In this document: positions 35,721-44,108 of the stretch, in pieces
How positions within the stretch are numbered: the stretch's first letter is position 1
Layout of the letters: the number at the start of each line of letters is the position of its first letter
Assembly (NCBI GenBank): GCA_018268575.1
Contig: JAFDWF010000073.1
Location: 1 to 64,000 of the forward strand
DNA length: 64,000 nt
From: Actinomycetota bacterium
Lineage (GTDB): Bacteria > Actinomycetota > Thermoleophilia > Solirubrobacterales > 70-9
Direction: 5' to 3'
Translations under genes and position numbers: made by a program
The notes under the pieces: model-generated
Seen by the model: the letters and a program-made list of their open reading frames with translations, nothing else
Told to the model about the DNA's origin: nothing
Databases searched by the model: none

Positions 35721-36697
35721 GAGGCGCTCCCTTCCGGTTCGAGGACGATGTCGGGGTTGGCCTCGAACCAGTCGAGGGTTCGCTCGATCGCCTCTGGGAT
35801 GGTCAGAGTCGGGGCCCAGCCGAGACTGCGGATCTTCGTGCAGTCGAGCCGGATCAACGGCGAGTCGCCCTTCCAGCCGCGCTTGCCGCCGGTGTGCTCG
35901 ACCTCCGGCTCGAGACCCATGTGGGCGACGATCCGGGCGACCGAGTCGTCGACGACGACGGTCTCGTCGGTGCCGAGGTTGTAGACGGCGGCCTCGCCGG
36001 GCGTCTCCTCGTGGGCGCCGACCGCGGTCATGATCGCCTCGATGCAGTCGCCGACGTAGAGGTAGGACTTCTCCTGGCGACCGTCGCCGAGTACCCGCAG
36101 CCGGGTCGGGTCGGCGCGCAGGGCGCGGTAGAAGTCGAAGACGTGGCCGTGGGTGTAGCGCTCGCCGAGGATCGAGACGAAGCGGAAGACGAGGCCGGTG
36201 AACTCGTAGCCGTGGGCGTAGGCGCCGATCAGCCCCTCCCCGGCCAGCTTCGAGGCGGCGTAGAGCGAGGTCTGCAGCGGGAACGGCGCGTCCTCGGGGG
36301 TCGGGAAGACCTCCGGCTCGCCGTAGACCGAGCCGGTCGAGGAGAAGCCGATCTTGGTCACGCCCTCGGCCCGCATCGCCTCGAGCACGGTCGAGGTGGC
36401 GATCGTGTTCTGCTCGAGGTCGCGCAGCGGGTGCTCGAGCCCGTGGCGGACGTCGGCGTTGGCCTGCAGGTGGAAGACCCAGTCGCAGCCGCGCACCGCC
36501 TCGCGCATCAGCTCGGCGTCGAGCACGTCGCCCTCGAAGAGCCGCGTCCCCGGCCGCTCCAGCAGCCCGGCGACGAACTCGCGCCGACCGGTGCGGAAGT
36601 TGTCGACCACGTTGACCTCGGCGCCGTCGGCACTGAGCCGGTCGGCGAGGGTGCTGCCGATGAAACCCGCGCCTCCGGTGACGCACGCTCGCTTCAT
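35717..36697 (-). CDS. NAD-dependent sugar epimerase/dehydratase
   Basis: A 326-residue extended SDR. The Rossmann motif is TGGAGFIGSTLAD; the catalytic residues appear in STGSVYGEP and YAASK; the C-terminal region has RSLGW, typical of the family. It resembles GalE/WbpP-type epimerases. Within the heptose operon it could epimerise or reduce the GDP-heptose intermediate, as DmhB or related enzymes do. The substrate is inferred from context only. Confidence 0.9.
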   Translation of the reverse strand: MKRACVTGGAGFIGSTLADRLSADGAEVNVVDNFRTGRREFVAGLLERPGTRLFEGDVLDAELMREAVRGCDWVFHLQANADVRHGLEHPLRDLEQNTIATSTVLEAMRAEGVTKIGFSSTGSVYGEPEVFPTPEDAPFPLQTSLYAASKLAGEGLIGAYAHGYEFTGLVFRFVSILGERYTHGHVFDFYRALRADPTRLRVLGDGRQEKSYLYVGDCIEAIMTAVGAHEETPGEAAVYNLGTDETVVVDDSVARIVAHMGLEPEVEHTGGKRGWKGDSPLIRLDCTKIRSLGWAPTLTIPEAIERTLDWFEANPDIVLEPEGSAS

Positions 36698-36731
36698 CGC
36701 TCTCCTGCCCCTCCTGTCCGGCGGCGCACGC

Positions 36732-37442
36732 TCAGAGCGTGAAGCCGGCGGTGATCGCGTCGCGGTGGAACATCTGCACGGTCTCCAGCGAGTACTGCTC
36801 GAGGTCCTTGCCGAGCGAGGGCAGCTTCTTCAGCAGGTCGTGGGTGACGGTGATGATGTGGCAGCCGACCTGGTCGGCCTGGACGATGTTGAGGATCTCG
36901 CGCGGCGAGGCCCAGATCAGCTCCGACTGCGGCGCCGCCTTCATGATCTCGACCGAGCGGGCCATGATCGGCACCGGGTCGACCCCGGCATCGGCGATCC
37001 GCCCGGCGAAGACCGACTGGTAGGAGGGCGCGCCGTCCTTGACCGCGGCGGTGATCATCTCCACCTGGGCGGTGGTGAACATCGCGGTGACGTTGACCTG
37101 GACGCCGTCCTCGGAGAGTTCGCGGACCAGCGGCGCCATCGACTCGCCGGCAGTCGTCGTGATCGGGATCTTGACGTAGACGTTGGGACCCCAGGCGGCG
37201 ATCAGACGCGCCTGCCGGCGCATCTCCCCGGCGTCGTCGGCGAACACCTCGAAGGAGATCGGGTGCTCGGTGATCCGCTCCAGCAGCCGCTGCGCGAAGT
37301 CCGAATAGTCGGTGAGGCCCGCCTTCCACATCAGCGTCGGGTTGGTGGTGAAGCCGGCGATGGCGGGGTCCTCGGCGAGGGCCAGGATCCCGTCCAGGTC
37401 GGCGCCGTCGGCGAAGATGCGAGTCGAGATGTCTCTGAGCAT
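36732..37442 (-). CDS. Transaldolase, small (TalC/FSA-like) type
   Basis: A 236-residue single-domain aldolase. TTNPTL near residue 32 and the Schiff-base lysine in VYVKIPIT (Lys91) define the family; the length matches the short class rather than the 315-residue TalB. It lies between gmhB and the epimerase. Its job here may be to supply sedoheptulose 7-phosphate, the substrate of GmhA. A fructose-6-phosphate aldolase activity cannot be excluded. Confidence 0.88.
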   Translation of the reverse strand: MLRDISTRIFADGADLDGILALAEDPAIAGFTTNPTLMWKAGLTDYSDFAQRLLERITEHPISFEVFADDAGEMRRQARLIAAWGPNVYVKIPITTTAGESMAPLVRELSEDGVQVNVTAMFTTAQVEMITAAVKDGAPSYQSVFAGRIADAGVDPVPIMARSVEIMKAAPQSELIWASPREILNIVQADQVGCHIITVTHDLLKKLPSLGKDLEQYSLETVQMFHRDAITAGFTL

Positions 37443-37466
37443 TTGGTGGGAACCCTAGCGGTGCCT

Positions 37467-38048
37467 CTACCCGTTAACGATGGCGGCTACCGCGGCGGGT
37501 AGATCGGCCGCCCGCAGGTCGGGATCCTCCGCCCTGCCTCGCTTGTGGGCGCTGCCTGGATATTCCACCAACACAGTCTTGGTCCCCGCGTTGCGGCCCG
37601 CGCCGACGTCCCCGTCGGTGTCGCCGATCATCCACGAGGAACCCAGGTCCAGCGCCAGCTCGGCGGCCGCCTCGAGCAGCATCCCGGGGGCCGGCTTGCG
37701 GCACTCGCAGGACCCGCTCAGCTCCGGCACGATTCCCTCCGGGTGGTGCAGGCAGAGCTTGAAGGTGGCGAAATTGACGCCCTCGGCGGCGAGCAGCTCG
37801 AGGACCCGCTCCTGCGTCGCGATCAGCTCCTCGAGGCTCACCTTGCCCTTCGCCACCGCGGGCTGATTGGAGACGCCGACGAGGACGAAGCCGGCATCGG
37901 CGAGTCGGGCGAGCGCCTCCCCGACACCCGGCAACAGGCGCACCTCGTCGGGGTGAAGCGGCGACTCGAGCAGCCCGGTCTCGGGGTCCGGCACTCCCTC
38001 GTTCAGCACGCCGTCGCGATCGAGGAAAGCGGCGCGAGCCCCGGTCAC
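37467..38048 (-). CDS. gmhB: D-glycero-D-manno-heptose 1,7-bisphosphate 7-phosphatase
   Basis: A 193-residue HAD phosphatase. FLDRDGVLNE carries the nucleophile Asp and acid/base Asp; SNQPAVAKG is motif 2; the zinc loop shows C-x-H-HPEG and a later CECRKP, diagnostic for GmhB/HisB-type phosphatases. The start ATG overlaps the gmhA stop by 4 bases. It removes the C7 phosphate between the kinase and nucleotidyltransferase steps. Confidence 0.93.
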   Translation of the reverse strand: MTGARAAFLDRDGVLNEGVPDPETGLLESPLHPDEVRLLPGVGEALARLADAGFVLVGVSNQPAVAKGKVSLEELIATQERVLELLAAEGVNFATFKLCLHHPEGIVPELSGSCECRKPAPGMLLEAAAELALDLGSSWMIGDTDGDVGAGRNAGTKTVLVEYPGSAHKRGRAEDPDLRAADLPAAVAAIVNG

Positions 38049-38668
38049 TTGGCGGGGTCGGCCGCCTCGAGCTTTTCCCAGTGCCCGGCCTGCACGGCAA
38101 GCTCCGGGTGACAGACGAGCGCGTGCCAGACCACCGCCTGGAAGGACTCGACCAGCGGCGTCTTCAGCGCCGCCGGGGCATCGATCCGCACCACCACGTC
38201 GGCGAGCTCGGCGAGCGTCCCGCCCGGCATCCCGCAGACGCCGTAGAGCTTCGCGCCGCGCTCCTTGCCGAGCTCCATCGCGTTGACCAGGTTGACCGAG
38301 GTGTTGCGCTCGCGCGAGCCGCCGCCGACCGAGAAGACCATCAGCGCGTCGCGCTCACTCAGCCTCGACGTTTCGAGCCAGGCGGAGTACGCCGTGTCCC
38401 AGCCGTCGTCGTTGGTCCGCGCGGTCAGCTCGGAGACGTTGTCGGAGGGCGCGTAGCTCTCGATCCCGGCGAGTTTGCGGAAGTCGTTGACCGCGTGCGA
38501 GGCGTGCCCCGCGCCACCGCCGACGCCGAGCAGGAAGAGCCGCCCACCGCCTTCGCGCACTGCGACCAGGTCGCGAGCCATCGTTTCCACCTGCCCCCGG
38601 TCGACCCGACCGGCGAGGTCAGCAACAGCGGCGAAGTAGGCATCGCTGTGGTCGGTGCCCGTGGTCAC
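38045..38668 (-). CDS. gmhA: Sedoheptulose-7-phosphate isomerase
   Basis: A 207-residue SIS-domain isomerase making D-glycero-D-manno-heptose 7-phosphate. The phosphate-binding loop GVGGGAGHASHAVNDFRK and FSVGGGSRERNTSVNLVNA are GmhA motifs. It is the first gene of the 15.7-kb minus-strand operon, so the promoter should lie just beyond 38668, next to the repeat-rich intergenic region. Confidence 0.93.
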   Translation of the reverse strand: MTTGTDHSDAYFAAVADLAGRVDRGQVETMARDLVAVREGGGRLFLLGVGGGAGHASHAVNDFRKLAGIESYAPSDNVSELTARTNDDGWDTAYSAWLETSRLSERDALMVFSVGGGSRERNTSVNLVNAMELGKERGAKLYGVCGMPGGTLAELADVVVRIDAPAALKTPLVESFQAVVWHALVCHPELAVQAGHWEKLEAADPAK

Positions 38669-38917
38669 GTGGCCACCCTAGATGATCGACCGAGGCGTTC
38701 GGACCGGAGGAATCGAAGCCCAGGCGTCCCGGGCGTCTCCGGGGGAAGCTGGCGCAGGGACGGGCCGGCGCGGGGGAAGGCCCGGCGCAGGGACGGGTGC
38801 GTGGCGGGAGTTCGGCATCTCCGTGACGGGACCGAGGAATGCGACGTCTCCGTGACGAGGCCGAGGGAAGACGCCACGAAGACCGTGCGATCCGCGCGGG
38901 TCCCGTCCGGAAGATGC

Positions 38918-38946
38918 ATGATCCGGCGGGGTCCCCGCCGGATCAT
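38918..38946. repeat. 29-base palindrome
   Basis: Perfect 14-bp arms ATGATCCGGCGGGG and CCCCGCCGGATCAT around a single T. Confidence 0.85.
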
Positions 38947-38970
38947 GGTCGCTCCGTGACGAAGGTCCAC

Positions 38971-39146
38971 GATCGCAGGGAAGGCGTATGCCTTCACGGG
39001 GAGGTTCAAGGCCCCATTGCGCGCTACGTGGATCGACCCTGCCATGGCAGGGTCGATCCACGTAGCGTCTTCGTGACCGTGGAGGAAGGGTGGAACCGGT
39101 GACGTCTCCGTCACGTCTCCCGCGTGGTTCCCGGCGTCTTCGTGAC
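38971..39146. repeat. Composite repeat R1 with private hairpin
   Basis: The left flank (GATCGCAGGGAAGGCGT) and the right flank (CGTGACCGTGGAGGA onward to TTCGTGAC) match repeat R2 at 52265-52439 with the same spacing. The centre differs completely but is in both copies a perfect hairpin; here it is the palindrome at 39023-39066. Confidence 0.8.
39023..39066. repeat. Perfect 44-base palindrome
   Basis: GCTACGTGGATCGACCCTGC continues through CATGG at the centre and is followed by its exact complement, ending CACGTAGC. There is no loop. Confidence 0.9.
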
Positions 39147-39193
39147 CTCCCGCCCCTCCGGCCACGAGTGTGCACTTGAGCCGCCCATAGGCG

Positions 39194-40204
39194 GCCTCAT
39201 GACTATCCGGTTAGCTCCGTCCGACGCCTGACCTACGTTCGGCCGGTGGCGCGTCCGACCTTTCCCAGCTCGATCGTCGAGTTCTAGCGCCGTTTCCCCG
39301 ACGACGCGGCGTGCCGCGCCTACCTGTTCGAGTCCCGCCGGCCGGACGGCACCGCTGCCCGCACTGCGGGTCCGAGGAGGTGGGCGGCGAGCATCGGCGC
39401 CACCTCTGGCAATGCAAAGGCTGCGGCCACCAGACCTCGGTCACCGCGGGAACGGTCATGCACAAGACCCGCACGCCGCTCACGCTCTGGTTCTGGGCCG
39501 CCTACCTCCTCACCACCCATACGCCGGGGATCTCGGCGGTGCAGTTGCAGCGCCAGCTCGGGATCTCGCGCTATGAGACCGCCTGGCTGATCCTGCAGAA
39601 GCTGCGCCGGGCGATGGTGGCGCCCGAGCGCAAGGCGCTCAAGGGCGAGGTGGAGATCGACGAGACGCCGGTCGGCGGCTACCACGAGGGGCGCCGTGGC
39701 GGGCGCCGGCGCGACGGCACCAAGACGTTGGTCGGGGTGATCGTCGAGGTCCGCGGCGAGGGCTCGGGGCGGCTGCGCCTCGAGGTGCTCGCCGACGCCG
39801 GCCAGAAGACCCTCACCCCCTGGGTGAAGGCCAACGTCGAGGCCGGCGCGATCGTCCACACCGACGGCTGGGACGGCTACGGCAAGCTCGCCGGCGCGGG
39901 CTTTGACCATCGGCCACTCCTGCAGCGGCGCGATCATCCCGACGCGCAGAAGCTCCTGCCCCGCGCCCACCGCGCCGTCTCCAACCTGAAGACCTGGCTG
40001 CAGGGCACCCACCGCGGCGTCTCGCCCGAGCATCTTCAGGTCTATCTCGATGAGTTCGTCTTCCGCCACAACCGCCGCCGCACCCCGATGGCCGCCTTCC
40101 AGACCCTGCTCGGCCTCGGGACGCAGCACGACCCGACCACCTACCGCCAGATCGCCGATCGGGCCGCGGATTCCCAGGCGGAGCTAACCGGATAGTCATG
40201 AGGC
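39194..40204 (+). mobile_element. IS1595-family insertion sequence, decayed
   Basis: The element is bounded by perfect 26-bp inverted repeats: GCCTCATGACTATCCGGTTA GCTCCG on the left (39194-39219) and its complement on the right (40179-40204); similarity extends about 4 bases further out. One transposase gene fills it. No target duplication is visible. The DNA flanking both sides carries TTCCCGGCGTCTTCGTGAC (39128-39146 and 40250-40268), so it sits inside a repeat region. Confidence 0.88.
39246..40195 (+). pseudogene. IS1595 transposase with a nonsense codon and a frameshift
   Basis: From GTG 39246 the frame reads ARPTFPSSIVEF, hits TAG at 39285 and continues RRFPDDAACRAYLFESRRP, the normal N-terminus of IS1595 transposases. 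Near 39350 one base is missing, after which the frame of 39311 continues with the zinc ribbon CPHCG...CKGCG and the DDE-type domain (VEIDETPVGGYHEGRRGGRR, then VHTDGWDGYG and the NRR region near the end). About 270 residues past the lesions are open. The stop lies inside the right terminal repeat. A GTG at 39311 could yield a truncated protein without its N-terminus. Confidence 0.85.
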
Positions 40205-40446
40205 GGCCTAACTGAACAACCGTGCCCGGGCCTGTTGTGGATTCGTCACTTCCCGGCGTCTTCGTGACGGACACGGTCCCCGGCCCTCGCCCGGACCCTC
40301 TACCGTTCCTCCCATGACCCGGCCTTCTCGGAGGCGGCCACAGCCTGCCCGGGTCGCCTCCGAGAAGGCCGGGTCCCTTACCTGTCCCGGGCGCCCGCCG
40401 GCGACGGCCGCGCCCCTTCAGCACCACGGTGACGACGCGAGGTAAT
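40205..40446. other. Intergenic region with palindromic repeat copy B
   Basis: No gene is supported. It contains TTCCCGGCGTCTTCGTGAC, matching the sequence on the other side of the insertion element, and repeat family 1 copy B (40316-40375). Confidence 0.6.
40316..40375. repeat. Palindromic repeat family 1, copy B
   Basis: Arms GACCCGGCCTTCTC and GAGAAGGCCGGGTC are complementary. The core GGAGGCGGCCACAGCCTGCC is identical to copy A, while the arm differs at the position before the core (TCTC here, TTTC in A) with the matching change in the other arm. Confidence 0.88.
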
Positions 40447-41214
40447 TCAGCCCCGATGCGCCGGCGCCCTACCGGTCCGCGGCTCGCGGATCTGATAGTC
40501 GCCGCGGCTGAGGACTTTCTCAAGCCACACGTAGAGGACGATGAAGAGGTAGCGGCTGCCCATCTCTTTCATCTTCAGCTTCGCCTCGCCGGAGGTGCGG
40601 TTGGTCCACGAGGTGGGGACGACGGCGAAGCTGTGGCCGCGGACGATCGCCTTCAGGGGCAGCTCGACGGTCAGGTTGAAGTGCTTGGAGAGCAGCGGCT
40701 GGACGGTCTCGATGACCTCGCGCCTGTAGGCCTTGAAGGCGTTGGTGGTGTCGTTGTAGCGGTGGCGGAAGAGGATTCGGATGAACTGGTTGGCGAGGCG
40801 GTTGAAGACGTACTTGAGGCGCGGGTAGTCGTAGAGCGCGCCGCCTGGCATGAAACGGGAGCCGAAGGCGCAGTCCCAGCCTTCCTCGAGCACGCGGTGG
40901 TAGGCGACCAGGTCGCGGGGGTCGTCGGAGGCGTCGGCCATCACGATCGCCACCGCGTCGCCCTCGAAGACGTCGAGGCCGGCCCGGATCGCGTTGCCGA
41001 AGCCGCGTTCGTAGTGGGACTTGTGCACGCGGACGCGCGGGTTGGCGGCGCCGATCGCGGCGATCACCGCTTCGGTGCCGTCTTCGGAGTCGTCGTTGAC
41101 GACGACGATCTCGTAGTCGACCTCGGCCGCCTCCAGGGTGGAGACCAGGCCTTCGACCGTGCTCCCCACCGACCCCTCCTCGTTCTGGGCCGGCATCACC
41201 ACCGAGATCCTCAT
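40447..41214 (-). CDS. Family 2 glycosyltransferase, dolichol-phosphate-mannose-synthase-like
   Basis: 255 residues. ISVVMPAQNEEGSV, VVNDDSEDGTEAV and VMADASDDPRDL are the DPM1-type GT2 motifs; the conserved region NDTTNAFKAYRRE follows. There is no transmembrane anchor. ATG 41214 is preferred over the arginine-rich upstream extension. It stands alone between repeats and a toxin-antitoxin gene, but fits the same polyprenyl-phosphate sugar supply as the other GtrB-like enzymes. Confidence 0.88.
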   Translation of the reverse strand: MRISVVMPAQNEEGSVGSTVEGLVSTLEAAEVDYEIVVVNDDSEDGTEAVIAAIGAANPRVRVHKSHYERGFGNAIRAGLDVFEGDAVAIVMADASDDPRDLVAYHRVLEEGWDCAFGSRFMPGGALYDYPRLKYVFNRLANQFIRILFRHRYNDTTNAFKAYRREVIETVQPLLSKHFNLTVELPLKAIVRGHSFAVVPTSWTNRTSGEAKLKMKEMGSRYLFIVLYVWLEKVLSRGDYQIREPRTGRAPAHRG

Positions 41215-41303
41215 GCGTGGGTCATCTCCTCGGCCCGGGCGGCGTCGCGTGCGACAGCGTTGCAAGCATTGAAAGCGATGATGGCGATGCCAGGAGGCGG
41301 TTG

Positions 41304-41970
41304 ATGTCGGTGCTCACGGTGCGAAATCTTGATGACGACCTGAAGACGAGGCTCCGGGTCAGAGCAGCGCAGCATGGCCGCTCGATGGAGGCAGAGGCCC
41401 GCGAGATCCTACGCGAATCGTTACGGGACCGACAGAGCGGCGCCGCCGGAACCTGGATCCACGAGCGTTTCGCGGACCTCGGGCTGGACGAGCTCGAACT
41501 TCCGCCCCAGACCGAGCTGACGCGCGTGCCCGACCTCGGCCCAGTGATCGTCCTGGACACGAACGTGATCTCGGAGCTTGCGCGCCCGGCGCCGAGCCGA
41601 GATGTGGTGGCCTGGGTCGACGCTCAAGGCGAGGTGGCGATCACCGCGACGACCGCCGCCGACTTGCTCTACGGGGTCGCCCGGCTGCCCGAAGGGTCCC
41701 GCAAGTCGCGGCTCGCGCTGGGAATTCAGGAGATGATCGACGGGCCGCCGAAGGACAAGGTGCTCGCCTTCGACCGCGCCGCCGCCTCTCACTACGCGGA
41801 GATCATCGCCGATCGCGACCGCTCCGCCGTCCGATCGCAGTCGCGGACGCTCAGATCGCGGCGATCTGCCGGTCGCGCGGAGCCACGCTCGGGACCCGGA
41901 ACATCCGCGGCTTCGACTCCGTTGGCGTCACTGTGATCAACCCCTGGGATGACAGAGGCGACGAGGCCAC
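41304..41970 (+). pseudogene. FitA-FitB (VapBC-type) antitoxin-toxin fusion with frameshifted PIN domain
   Basis: ATG 41304 follows a good GGAGG. Residues 1-45 are a FitA-like ribbon-helix-helix antitoxin (SVLTVRNLDDDLKTRLRVRA). Without any stop the frame runs into a PIN ribonuclease (VIVLDTNVISEL, then AFDRAAASHYAEI). Near 41840 the PIN homology jumps frame: DAQIAAICRSRGATLGTRNI and FDSVGVTVINPWD are in the +1 frame, consistent with loss of one G in TCCG(G)CC. The open frame itself ends at 41936. A conserved acidic residue of the toxin is thus lost. Confidence 0.8.
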
Positions 41971-42049
41971 GGCCACTGTCCCTCTCACCGAGAGGCCTAT
42001 GCCGGCGCCGCCGTCCAGCGCTCGACCCGGGCGGCGGCACGAATGTCGA

Positions 42050-42559
42050 TCAGGTTCCTGGATCGAAGATCTCTTCGACGAAGAATCGGGCAGCGGGATC
42101 GAGCCGATCGCCGAACGTCTCCTCGGCCACGGCCAGCACCTCGCCGGCGTCCGACAGACCCAGCTCACTTGCCAAGAGACGGACGTCCGCCTCGTCCTCT
42201 CCCACTCGGTGGGCGAGGATCTTGAGCGCCAACAGGGTGCGAGGCGAGGCCGCCAGACAGCGCAGCCCGGGCAGGTCGAGTACCGGCCTGGCGGCCGGGT
42301 CGTCCCCGGCGAGGAAGCCCTTGACCGCATCGTTGAGCCAGCCGGCTGGAAGCCCGCGTCGCTTGGCGACCGCTGCCGCCGCCTCGTAGACGGTCGCCTT
42401 CGGCTCGAACACCGCGTCGATGTCATGGGTGGAACGTCGCTCGTCGAACGCAAGCGCGATCGCCGCTCCCCCGACCACATACATGTCCGCGCTCGTCCCG
42501 CGATCGCGAAGCTCGCCTGCCAGATCGGTCAGCGCCGCGATGATCTCAGCGCGATCCAT
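42050..42559 (-). CDS. DUF6036-type nucleotidyltransferase
   Basis: 169 residues. YVVGGAAIALAFDERRSTHD followed by IDAVF is the nucleotidyltransferase active-site region (G-G-x-A ... D-I-D). The C-terminal helices contain LLALKILAHRVGEDEADVRLL, typical of DUF6036 proteins. It starts 2 bases after the stop of the upstream partner gene. The family is regarded as toxin-antitoxin related; its function here is inference. Confidence 0.85.
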   Translation of the reverse strand: MDRAEIIAALTDLAGELRDRGTSADMYVVGGAAIALAFDERRSTHDIDAVFEPKATVYEAAAAVAKRRGLPAGWLNDAVKGFLAGDDPAARPVLDLPGLRCLAASPRTLLALKILAHRVGEDEADVRLLASELGLSDAGEVLAVAEETFGDRLDPAARFFVEEIFDPGT

Positions 42560-42561
42560 GT

Positions 42562-42996
42562 TCAGACGCGGTGCAGCGAACGCGCGGGGAGGAACACGCC
42601 GCGGCGGCGGAAGGCGGCGGGTGCCTGGGCGATCGAGATCGCGCGGAAGCCGGGAACCTCGCTGACGAACCAGAAGCGATCGAGGAATCGCATCGCCTCG
42701 GTGGTCCATGCGGGTCGCTCGAGGTGATGCGCGACCGCGAGGTGCTCGCCCAACGCTCCCAGGAATGCGTCGTAGCGGCGGTCCCCGGTCGGTTCCGGCG
42801 CGGTCGCGATCGCCTCGGCGCGGGTGAGATCGTCACCACGCAACGCGAACTCGTCAAGGAACTCCCGCACCGCGAAGCCGAAATCCTCTCCGGCGCGGAC
42901 GCGTGCCGAGACACCGGCGAGCGTCTCGGTCAGTTGCTCCGCGGCGGGTGGGTTGGCAGCCAGCCAATCTGACCCGCTGGTGAGTGGCGTTGCCAT
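42562..42996 (-). CDS. Conserved partner protein of the DUF6036 nucleotidyltransferase
   Basis: 144 residues, no named domain seen. The protein is helical; its end SIAQAPAAFRRRGVFLPARS resembles the proteins that regularly precede DUF6036 genes in actinobacteria. ATG 42996 was chosen because the upstream extension is arginine-rich shadow. With 42050-42559 it forms a two-gene module, probably toxin-antitoxin like. Which component is toxic is unknown. Confidence 0.75.
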   Translation of the reverse strand: MATPLTSGSDWLAANPPAAEQLTETLAGVSARVRAGEDFGFAVREFLDEFALRGDDLTRAEAIATAPEPTGDRRYDAFLGALGEHLAVAHHLERPAWTTEAMRFLDRFWFVSEVPGFRAISIAQAPAAFRRRGVFLPARSLHRV

Positions 42997-43030
42997 CGCG
43001 GAGTCGATGGTAGGCCATCGTCGACGAGCC

Positions 43031-44104
43031 TCATGCGGGTGCCGCCGTCCAGCGCTCGAGGTTCTGCTCGTACATCTCCTGCAAGATCTCCTCGATCCCA
43101 TAACGCAGGGTGAAATCGGGGTAGTCGGCCTGGAACGGCTCGAGGTCGGAGATCCACCAGCGGTGGTCGCCGATCCGCGGCTCCTCGCCCATCGTCCACT
43201 CCAGTGCCTTGCCGGAGACCCGCTCGCAGACCTCGATCGCCTCCAGCATCGAGCAGTTGGAGGTGCGGCCGCCGCCGATGTTGTAGACGGCGTGGGGGCG
43301 CGGCGCCTTGCGGAACTCGTCGAAGGCGGCGATCAGGTCGGCGCTGTGGATGTTGTCGCGGACCTGCTTGCCCTCGTAGCCGAAGATCGTGTAGGGCGTG
43401 CCGGTGACGGTGCACTTCATCAGGTAGGCGAGGAAGCCGTGCAGCTTCGCGCCGGCGTGCTGGGGCCCGGTGAGGCAGCCGCCGCGGAAGCACACGGTCG
43501 GCATGTCGAAGTAGTAGCCGTACTCCTGTACCAGCAGGTCGGCCGCCGCCTTCGAGACCCCGAACAGCGAGTGGGTGGAGACGTCGATCGTCATCGAGGT
43601 GTCGATGCCCTTGTAGTAAGGGTGGTCCTCGGGCAGCTCGAGCCGTTTCTCCAGCGACTGCAACGGCAAGCGGTTCGGGGTGTCGCCGTAGACCTTGTTG
43701 GTCGAGGTGAAGATGAAGGGAGCGTCGATCGCGTGCGCGCGGGCCGCCTCGAGCAGGTTCAGGGTGCCGTTGGCGTTGACGCCGAAGTCGGTCTGCGGCT
43801 CCGACGCGGCCCAGTCGTGGGACGGCTGCGCGGCGGTGTGGATCACCAGCTCGACCTGACCCGCGTGGTCGCGGAAGATCCGCTCGATCTCGGCCGTGTC
43901 GCGGATGTCGACGTTCTCCCACTTGAACGAGTCGTGCTGGTCGATCAGCCGCTGGGTGACGTGCGAGGTCGACGACTCGGGGCCGAAGAAGCGGGCCCGC
44001 ATGTCGTTCTCGATCCCGACCACGTCGAAGCCCTGGCCGATGAAGTGGTCGACGGCCTCGGAGCCGATCAGGCCTCCGGCACCGGTGATGATCGCGACGG
44101 GCAC
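43031..44104 (-). CDS. NAD-dependent epimerase, CDP-tyvelose/paratose 2-epimerase-like
   Basis: A 357-residue extended [19 protein letters not shown] opens the NAD domain; [17 protein letters not shown] with the asparagine-lysine pair is the fingerprint of the tyvelose epimerase group, and the catalytic YxxxK position is taken by a Phe-containing HSLFGVSK segment, which is unusual. [13 protein letters not shown] follows. It is paired with a paralogue 4 bases upstream. The substrate is not known. Confidence 0.85.
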   Translation of the reverse strand: MPVAIITGAGGLIGSEAVDHFIGQGFDVVGIENDMRARFFGPESSTSHVTQRLIDQHDSFKWENVDIRDTAEIERIFRDHAGQVELVIHTAAQPSHDWAASEPQTDFGVNANGTLNLLEAARAHAIDAPFIFTSTNKVYGDTPNRLPLQSLEKRLELPEDHPYYKGIDTSMTIDVSTHSLFGVSKAAADLLVQEYGYYFDMPTVCFRGGCLTGPQHAGAKLHGFLAYLMKCTVTGTPYTIFGYEGKQVRDNIHSADLIAAFDEFRKAPRPHAVYNIGGGRTSNCSMLEAIEVCERVSGKALEWTMGEEPRIGDHRWWISDLEPFQADYPDFTLRYGIEEILQEMYEQNLERWTAAPA

Positions 44105-44108
44105 AGTC

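Larger units (their letters stand above)
38669..39193. other. Repeat-rich intergenic region upstream of gmhA
   Basis: About 525 bases without a credible gene. It contains a 29-base palindrome (38918-38946), composite repeat R1 (38971-39146) with a perfect 44-base palindrome inside, and several CGTGAC-containing short repeats. The open frames crossing it on the minus strand follow the repeats and have no protein-like character. The gmhA promoter must be here. Confidence 0.6.

Noticed and set aside
38665-39165. Minus-strand frames across the spacer upstream of gmhA
   Set aside because: They run through palindromes and repeat R1 and have no protein-like character.
39186-40212. Target-site duplication of the IS1595 element
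   Set aside because: The eight bases outside the two terminal repeats do not match; the element may have recombined or its flanks decayed.
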